The notes beneath the pieces are model-generated. The model was not told the origin of the DNA and did no database searches. It worked only from the letters and a program-made list of their open reading frames with translations. A program made the translations under genes and the position numbers. Source: Chara braunii (taxonomy: Eukaryota; Streptophyta; Charophyceae; Charales; Characeae). From it: 25,237 nucleotides of DNA. Below are positions 19,088-25,237 of the stretch, in pieces; the stretch's first letter is position 1, and each line of letters opens with the position of its first letter. The stretch is taken from positions 763,597 through 788,833 of the forward strand of contig BFEA01000668.1 in the NCBI GenBank assembly GCA_003427395.1, read 5' to 3'.

Positions 19088-20462
19088 CGGAAGGTAAGGA
19101 CCCACTAGGTATCGCCCGAAGAGCCCTGGAACGACTTAGGAGCTTGAGAGGGGGCCCCGCTGTAGAATGCGTGCTAGATAGAGTTGAGTATCGGGGGAGG
19201 TTGGAAATCCCGCGTGCAGCCCACGATCAGATCTGGGAAGTCCCTACTTGGGCCTACCGTTTGCTCTATCCCGACGACGCCACAGTGAGGAAGGTCCAAA
19301 ATAGAGGACAAATAATTAAAAAATTCCCCCTATGAGAAGAGAAGGGACACGAGTTGTTCACCCGCTGTTGGGAGTCTCTAGAACATACATACTTCGAGTG
19401 GTGGGCATTAGTCGAAGAGTTCATCACGCCTCTGTTTCGGGGACAGGCAGGCGAAGTGGATAGGGAACTGATTAGGCGATGTTCTCAAGAAGGGATTAGA
19501 GCAATTTCCGATCTGGAGGTTGCCAACCTAGCGTTAGTTGTGTACGAAGAAAAACGGGTGCGAGATTCTTGGTGGACAGTAACTAGCAAAGAATCAGCGA
19601 GCAATAGCGGGGATCAGGGGTCAAGTGGAGAGGGAGGAAGCTCTGAAGAAAGTGACGAAGCGGAAGGGCAGGGAGTTGACACTGGCGAGGAAAGTGACTA
19701 GAGATTGGTGATGGGGTGCATGAAAAGCGAGGGGGAGCGCGGATTCGCCCGACCACCTGAGACCGCTGGCATGGGGCGAGCCGAGGAAGATACCGAATTA
19801 GGGGCAAGGTTGAGCAAGACAACCGAGGGAGTGATCGAGGGGATGGAAACTATGGGCAAGGCCTCAAGGAGCATGGAGGCGTTTCCCGGAGAGAAAACTG
19901 CAGGACAACGAGCGGGGACCAAGGAGCGTTTGCACCGGGAGGTGGAGCCACGGATATCAGTAAGAGAAAGGATGGCGGAAACTTCGAAGAGCTTCCCGGT
20001 CAAGACCCCATGGGCCTGTCAAGTGGACGCGGAAGAAAGAGCCGTCGAGGGGCAAGAGTTCCCGTGCGATAGGGCTGGATGCTGGACACCTAGGAGGGAC
20101 GAAGAAGGGGGCCTAAGGAGGAGAGAACTGGCAGATGAAGGACCAACATAAATTGGGGGAGGATCACGAAGATGGGTTGGGAGAGAGACCGGTTTCGCAT
20201 GGGTACACAAGGAAGCGGTAGGAAGAGATGTGGGGGGATTCGAAGATGTCTGGAGGGGGTTTAGAGGCCAAAAACCCGCACGTTGGGAACACGAAGATCC
20301 GAGCGAAAGGGGGCGCTGTGTGGAGGAGCTCTGGGGACCTCCAAGAGATCGACCTCGGATGGAGGAACTAGACCCCGCTTGGTACAAACCCTATGACCCA
20401 GTGATAGATGGGCCGGCGGAAGGGCCCTACTTCCGTCGATACGACGATCGACGAGTCCCCCT
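19003..20462 (+). pseudogene. Gag-like segment with acidic Ser/Glu linker
   Basis: Frame 1 stays in step for about 1.46 kb, crossed by only three stops (TGA 19333, TAG 19699, TAA 20149). It starts with a helical part (ARRALERLRSLRGG), then an aromatic stretch (YFEWWALVEEFITPLF at 19390-19437). A strongly acidic, low-complexity linker follows (Ser, Gly, Glu, Asp at about 19600-19695), then a charged Glu/Arg/Lys stretch to 20151 and an Asp/Pro/Tyr-rich part (DPAWYKPYDPV) just before the gag core. Such linkers are usual between gag domains. The frame is lost in a run of five C at about 20456-20460, and the path continues in frame 0. Confidence 0.5.
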
Positions 20463-20906
20463 TACTATGATGTCCACCTGGGCCTCAAGGCACTCTATTT
20501 CAATGGCCGAGATGTGACGGGATTCGTCGAGAAATGGGAAAGTTATGCGTACCGAAAAACGTTTTCGGAGAAGGAGTGGATCGACCACTTCATACAACAC
20601 TCGGACCAGGCCATCAGGGGGATATACCCGGTAGACGGAAGGTGGAAGACCTTCAAGAATGACCTTTTGCGGATCTTCGCTTGCGATAACTTGATCCCGA
20701 CAATAGAAGGACTACGCCGGGTGACAAGGGGGGAACAAGAAAGCTTGGTGGCCTTCACTAGGAGGTTCAAGCGCCTATCACAAGCCTTGGTGGATAGGGG
20801 GATGCTATCGGAAGTAAATAGGTGTGTTATGTTCATGTTACACCTACCCGAGGAAAAGAGGAAAGAAGTCCTCGAGAAAGCGCCCAGGGACTCGACGAAT
20901 TTTTAA
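20463..20906 (+). pseudogene. Ty3/gypsy gag core (Retrotrans_gag-like)
   Basis: Frame 0 carries the features of the Ty3/gypsy gag core. LYFNGRDVTGFVEKWESYA starts at about 20484. EKEWIDHFIQ, then WKTFKNDLLRIFACD, follow at about 20570-20690, and ESLVAFTRRFKRLSQALVDRG with MFMLHLPEEKRKEVLE completes it at about 20738-20876. The conserved Trp and Phe positions and the Ser/Leu-x-x-Phe helix fit the Pfam Retrotrans_gag pattern. This family builds the capsid-like particle of LTR retrotransposons in the cytoplasm. A TAA at 20904 interrupts the frame, which then goes on as KLAEVVFTGGG. Confidence 0.75.
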
Positions 20907-21783
20907 AAGCTCGCCGAGGTGGTCTTCACGGGAGGAGGAGTGGACATCAAAGAATACATGAAGGAAAGCCTTGACATGGCTCTCCGAAGTATGCGCCCTC
21001 ACAAAAACGACGGTCCTCGTACAAACGATACGCCGTCGCCTGGACCACCCAGCCCGCGTTTGGGAGGAGGATCAACAGGAAACCAGGGGAATTGGAGAAA
21101 TGACCGGGAGATTGGAGGAAATCGGGGCCCTGATTAGGGGAATTCCCATTGGAAGGACGTGAGAGATGGAAGGTAGGGAGACCCTCCCCAACCCAAGGCC
21201 ACGGGAGCTCGGCCAGAGGTGAGTCAGCCTAGGGCTTCGTAGCCACCCGGTCCTTCGCCGACCGTAGGGACAGTGCCTCAAGTGGGGCCTCGCCCTAACA
21301 ATCCGCAGCCTCGGAGCGGGTGTGTCTACTGCAATGAAGACGGTCACATGAAGCAAGAGTGTCCTCACCTCACAAAGGCCCTAAGGTTAGGAGTGGTGAA
21401 GTTGAATTAGAATAAGAGGGTCGTGTGGGGAAATGATGGAGAAGCAGTTTCTTTCTACCCCTCGATGAAGATAAACGTGGATAAGAGGATTGCCCTAGAA
21501 GAGGCAAGACTAGGAAAGAAGCCTGAGGTCGGCGGGACCTCCAGCTCCTCCCGCGTCCAAATAACAGAGGCACCGGGAGGCGTGTCCATAAGGGAGTCGC
21601 AGGTCTCTAGCATCAAGTTCGTTGAAACCAAGCCTAAAGTGGAGGGACCATTGTAGGGGCCGTACCCTGAAGGACTTTCGAGCCTCGGTCGACCCCACTG
21701 CGGGTCTCATTTGGCTCGACCCGCCCACGCTCACGCTCAGGGCCCGGGTCGTTCGTCCCAGGGGCACCCCCACCTAGTGCTAT
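20907..21783 (+). pseudogene. Gag C-terminus with CCHC zinc knuckle (nucleocapsid)
   Basis: Frame 0 continues past the TAA, through a Pro/Gly/Arg/Asn-rich linker, to CVYCNEDGHMKQEC at 21321-21362. This is a perfect CX2CX4HX4C knuckle, which binds retroelement RNA. Five in-frame stops occur (21135, 21174, 21240, 21408, 21654), all TAG. The sequence around them still reads as protein, for example NKRVVWGNDGEAVSFYPSMK after 21408. The usual protease domain does not follow. The frame closes with a TGA at about 21783. Confidence 0.8.
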
Positions 21784-22552
21784 GATATGGGTGGGGATGG
21801 GCNTTTTTGCGAGAGGGCTTTACATTGGGGGATGTAGCTCCGCTCTCGCGTCAAGATGGTAGCTCTTTGGGCACTCGTGGCGTTTTCTCGATTCAGTTAA
21901 GTCTAACCAGACAATTGCTCCTTCCAATATACAAGCAGTCCAGGGAGTTCATTGAGAGTTTGTCTTCTTACCGTGCGCTGGCCAAGCGTCATCCATTGGG
22001 CCACACACCTTTTTACTAAGTCTAGTGGTTCGGGGCAGCCCCGTCGGCATCCTTGGGGTGCGGCGGAGTCGCCTGGACCCCTAGCCGCAAGTTTTTTTTG
22101 CGAGAGTCACTAGCATCACATCCACCTATCCAAGACCACCCTTAGTCTTTCCAGGCGTCGCATTGCACAGGAGAGACTCATCCCGTTCAGNCACCATGCA
22201 ACCCATACCGCATCATCCGCCACTCATCCAAGCATCAGACCCTCAATCCCCTCCCACATTCATAGTTAGGCTAAGTTTAAGGCCTTCCCTTATCCCGTTC
22301 CTCCATCCTTGCCCGTGTTTCCCGCAGATCCNGTCCCGCTCAACCCATCCCGGACGCTCACCTTCTTGGCAGTCTAGCGCTTTTCCTTCTTGGTGACGCA
22401 AGGGACCGGTAGCCCTCCCCTTGCCCTCACTTTCCACCAAGTGAGGATCAAGTTCGTTACCGTTCGTCCCCTGACACTGTAACAGGTGAGGGGAGAGGTT
22501 AGTTACGCGCCATGAAGGGGAAGGGGAGAGGGAAGAGGTAAGGGTTAAAGGG
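21784..22552. other. Stretch between gag remnant and GA tract
   Basis: A 70-codon frame at 21807-22019 has protein-like composition (REFIESLSSYRALAKRH near its end) but starts at TTG, and no family is recognised. TTTTTGCGAGAG occurs at 21804 and again at about 22091. From 22140 to 22440 the strand is C- and T-rich. A GC-rich, hairpin-prone stretch lies at about 22030-22085. I see nothing else. Confidence 0.3.
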
Positions 22553-22561
22553 TTTGAAGGG

Positions 22562-22635
<74 letters not shown>

Positions 22636-22637
22636 AG
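22553..22637 (+). repeat. (GA)n microsatellite
   Basis: About 80 bases of alternating G and A with three single interruptions (AAAG). It lies just before the 54-bp minisatellite. Confidence 0.9.
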
Positions 22638-22639
22638 TC

Positions 22640-24067
22640 TCACGTCCAAATCGACCTTGACCCTTGCCTCTTCCTAACCGGACCTACCCGTTTCCCGTGC
22701 CCCCATGCGGCCCCTACGGCCCTCGAATGGATGAGGGAGGTGATAAGCGAGGAAGGGTTGAGGTGGTCGGCTATGGTGGATGGGTGTAGGTGATGGAGGT
22801 GGAAGGGTTGGAGGTGGTCGGCTATGGTGGACGAGTGTGGGTGATGGAGGAAGAAAAAGGGTTGGAGGTGGGTAGCTATGGTGGACGGGTGTGGGTGATG
22901 GAGGAAGAAGAAGGGTTGGAGGTAGTCGGCTATGGTGGACGGGTGTGGGTGATGGAGGAGGACGAAGAGTTGGAGGTGGTCGGCTATGGCGGACGGGTGT
23001 GGGTGATGGAGAAGGAAGAAGAGTTGGAGGTGGTCGGCTATGGTGGACGGGTGTGGGTAATGGAGGAGGAAGAAGGGTTGGAGGTGGTCGGCTATGGTGG
23101 ACCGGTGTGGATGATGGAGGAGGAAANANAGTTGGAGGTGGTCGACTATGGGGGACGGGCGTGGGTGATGGAGGAACAAGGTTTGGAGGTGGTTGGCTAT
23201 GGTGGACGGATGTGAGTGATCGAGGAACAAGAAGGGTTGGAGCTGGTTGGCTATGGTGGACGGGTGTGGGTGATGGAGGAAGAAGAAGGTTTGGAGGTGG
23301 TTAGCTACGGTGGACAGGTGTGGGTGACGAAGGAAAAAGAAGGGTTGGAGGTAATCANCTATGGTGGACGGGTGTGGGTGATGGAGGAGGAAGAAGAGTT
23401 GGAGGTGGTCGGTTACGGTGGACGGGCGTGGGTGATGGAGGAGGAAGAAGGGTTGAGGGTGGTCGGCCATGGTGGACGGGTGTGGGTGATGGAGGAGGAA
23501 GAAGGGTTGGGGGTGGTCGGCTATGGTGGATGGGTGTGGGAGATGGAGGAGGTGTGGGAGATGGAGGAGGAAGAAGGGTTGGGGGTGGTTTGCTATGGTG
23601 GACGAGCGTGGGTGATGGCGGAAGAAGAAGGGTTGGAGGTGGTTTGCAATGGTGGACGGGTGTGAGTGATGGAGGAAGAAGAAGGGTTCGAGCTGGTCAG
23701 CTATGGTGGACGGGTGTGGGTGATGGAGGAAGAAGAAGGGTTGGAGCTGGTCATCTGTGGTGGATGGGTGTGGGTAATAGAGGAAAAAAAAGGTTTGGAG
23801 TTGGTCGACTATGGTGGAAGGGTGTGGGTGATGAAGGAAGAAGAAGGGTTGAATGTGGTTGGCTATGGTGGACGGGCGTGGGTGATGGAGGAGGAAGAAG
23901 GGTCGGCGGTGGTCGACTATAGCGGACGGGTGTGGGTGATGGAGGAAGAAGAAGGGTTGGAGGTGGTTGGCTATGGTGGACGGGTATGGGTGATGGAGGA
24001 AGAAGAGGGGTTGGAGGTGTTCGAGATTGGAGGAGTGGAGGTGACAGTGAAAGCTTATCGGACACAA
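22640..24067 (-). other. 475-codon antisense ORF through the minisatellite
   Basis: The minus strand is open without a stop across the whole array and reads HPSTIADHLQPFFFLHHP per 18-residue unit, over about 23 units. The frame opens at a TTG, and no ATG lies near its start. There is no signal peptide or known domain. Open frames on both strands follow from a repeat unit that is a multiple of three and lacks stops, so this is weak evidence for a gene. A repeat protein cannot be excluded. Confidence 0.2.
22752..24036 (+). repeat. 54-bp minisatellite, about 23-24 copies
   Basis: The unit runs GGGTTGGAGGTGGTCGGCTA, then TGGTGGACGGGTGTGGGTGA, then TGGAGGAAGAAGAA, 54 bases in all. Copies differ mainly by substitutions. 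Length changes after the first copy are in multiples of three (a loss of three bases at about 23175 and a gain of 18 at about 23550). Plus-strand frame 2 therefore stays in phase from 22790 to 24079 and reads LEVVGYGGRVWVMEEEEG per unit, with two TGA stops (about 23213 and 23663). The array sits between a GA microsatellite and a second, unrelated tandem array. Confidence 0.9.
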
Positions 24068-24164
24068 CCTAACTCTTAACCATATGCCCCGCTTTTCTAC
24101 CCCGCGTGCCCGGCCACCTCATACTACTCTCGGAAGGCACCGGTCACGTGAAAGAGGAAGGACT

Positions 24165-24690
24165 GAGCGGGGCTACCGAATTGCAACACACACCTACCCA
24201 TACCGCAGGTCACCGGTTGCAGCAAAGAGTAAGGGTGGGCTGAACAGGTTACCGGGGACTGCAACACACACACCCACACATANTGGGTGTCACTGGTTAC
24301 AGCAAAGGGGTAAGGGTGGCCTGAACAGGTTACCGGGGACTGCACCACACACTCAAACACATACGGGGGTTCACTGGGTACAACAAGGGGTAAAGGTGAA
24401 CTGAACAAGTTACCGAGGACTGCAGTACATACAAATACACATACCGTGGTTCACTGGGTATGACAAGGGGTAAAGGTGGACTGAACAAGTTACCGGGGAC
24501 TGCAGCACATACACATACACNTACCGGGGCTCACTGGGTACAGCAAGGGGTAGCGGTGGACAGAACAAATTACCGTGGAGTGCAGCATATACACATACAC
24601 ATACCGGGGTTCACCGGGTGCAGCAAGGGGTAAAAGCGGACTAAACAAGTTACGGGGGACTGCAGCACATACACATACACGCATTACAGT
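24165..24690 (+). repeat. 80-bp tandem array, first block
   Basis: The word CAGCAAGGGGTAAAGGTGGA or a close variant recurs at 24221, 24301, 24381, 24461, 24541 and 24621, exactly 80 bases apart. Each unit also has TGAACAAGTTACCGGGGACT and a CA-rich stretch (ACATACACATACACATACC). Six to seven copies are present. The unit is not a multiple of three, and frames across it are not genes. Confidence 0.9.
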
Positions 24691-24828
24691 CAAATAACAT
24701 GATTAAAAGCAATATGTTTAGAGGAAAGTTCGTCAAGGCACCCCAAGGTAATTCGCAACTTACACATGCATCATATCAGTGACAACTCAAGATTTGAAGC
24801 ATCTATACAAGGGGAAAGATCACCNGAG
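24691..24828. other. Interruption of the 80-bp array
   Basis: About 140 bases of AT-richer sequence unrelated to the 80-bp unit separate the two blocks. It may be part of a longer compound unit (array plus this segment) or an insertion. No terminal repeats or gene are visible. Confidence 0.4.
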
Positions 24829-25237
24829 CATCGCAAGGGTGGGCTGAACACGTTACTGGGGACTGCANCACACACACCCACACATACCNGGTGTCACTGG
24901 TTACAGCAAAGGGGTAAGGGTGGCCTGAACAGGTTATCGAGGACTGTAACACACACTCATACACATACCGGGGGTCACTGGGTACAGCAAGGGGTAAAGG
25001 TGGACTGAACAAGTTACTGGGGACTGCAGCACATACACATACACAAACCGTGGTTCANTGGGTACGGCAAGGGGTAAAGTTGGACTGAACAAGTTACCGG
25101 AGACTGCAGCACATACACATACACATACCGGGGTTCACTGGGTATAGCAAGGGGTAGAGGTGGACTGAACAAACTACCGGAGACTGCAGCATATACACAT
25201 ACACATATCGGGGTTCATTGCGTACAGCAAGGGGTAA
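24829..25237 (+). repeat. 80-bp tandem array, second block, continues beyond window
   Basis: Copies are spaced 80 bases apart (marker word at about 24905, 24985, 25065, 25145 and 25225). The variants come in the same order as in the first block: first GGTGGGCTGAACA, then GGTGGCCTGAACAGG, then GGTGGACTGAACAAG. The start of the block lies about 604 bases from the matching point at 24231. The array is cut by the window edge. Confidence 0.85.

Larger units (their letters stand above)
15083..21783 (+). mobile_element. Decayed Ty3/gypsy-like gag region without pol
   Basis: A plus-strand coding path can be followed for about 6.7 kb. It changes frame at about 15517, 16260-16280, 16500, 16920, 17402-17470, 17785, 18000, 18170, 18360, 18840, 19003 and 20462, and is crossed by in-frame stops. 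It ends with a Ty3/gypsy gag core and a CCHC knuckle. After the knuckle come about 140 more codons, then unrelated sequence. No protease DTG or DSG motif, reverse transcriptase YxDD, RNase H or integrase is present. It is therefore a gag-only remnant, either 3'-truncated or derived from a non-autonomous gag-carrying element. The N-terminal part is far longer than in ordinary gag proteins and is described piece by piece below. No ambiguous bases occur in this block. Confidence 0.75.

Noticed and set aside
21807-22019. Continuation of the retroelement into protease or pol
   Set aside because: The 70-codon frame has no Asp-Thr/Ser-Gly motif, does not connect in frame to the gag end and starts at TTG.
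22752-25237. CRISPR array
   Set aside because: Repeats of 54 and 80 bases lie head to tail without unique spacers, no cas genes are near, and the setting is eukaryotic.

Overview
This looks like nuclear DNA of a repeat-rich eukaryote, probably a land plant or a streptophyte alga. The grounds are an LTR-retrotransposon primer site matching plant-type tRNA-Asp, a decayed Ty3/gypsy-like gag with a CCHC zinc knuckle, long tandem arrays, long gene-free AT-rich stretches and scattered single ambiguous bases. The species cannot be told from the sequence. I see no intact host gene, no rRNA, no intact tRNA, no CRISPR array and no bacterial operon.

Layout. (1) 1-1160: non-coding, with a minus-strand tRNA-like sequence that may head a SINE (about 727-806) and a strong hairpin (1103-1124). 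(2) 1160-3789: a foldback-type mobile element with two arms of about 460 bp in inverted orientation. They enclose 1.7 kb of non-coding DNA full of short perfect stem-loops. (3) 3790-9809: about 6 kb of AT-rich DNA with no convincing gene. It ends at a minus-strand tRNA-Asp primer-binding site (9810-9827) and the inner edge of an LTR (9830), so it may be the non-coding interior of a minus-strand LTR element. (4) 10.2-12.5 kb: purine-rich, low-complexity DNA with a 101-bp duplication and GA tracts. (5) 12.48-13.34 kb: a tandem array with a dimeric unit of about 115 bp (two half-units of about 57 bp). (6) 13.37-14.46 kb: a run of ten closely spaced G-tracts, then an ORF with 90-bp repeats and an acidic tail, broken by one stop. 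(7) 15.08-21.78 kb: a decayed plus-strand gag-like reading path of about 6.7 kb. It has a long unrecognised N-terminal part with a recurrent cysteine-centred module, then coiled-coil-like segments, an acidic linker, a Ty3/gypsy gag core and a CX2CX4HX4C knuckle. No protease, reverse transcriptase, RNase H or integrase follows. (8) 22.55-24.08 kb: a GA microsatellite, then a 54-bp minisatellite whose unit is 18 codons long and leaves long open frames on both strands. (9) 24.17-25.24 kb: an 80-bp tandem array, interrupted once and resumed as an ordered second copy about 604 bp away. It runs off the window.

The window is therefore a nest of transposable elements and satellites in different states of decay. 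The items most worth following are the foldback element with its hairpin-rich interior, the modular N-terminal part of the gag, the dominance of TAG among in-frame stops near the zinc knuckle, and the frame-preserving 54-bp minisatellite.
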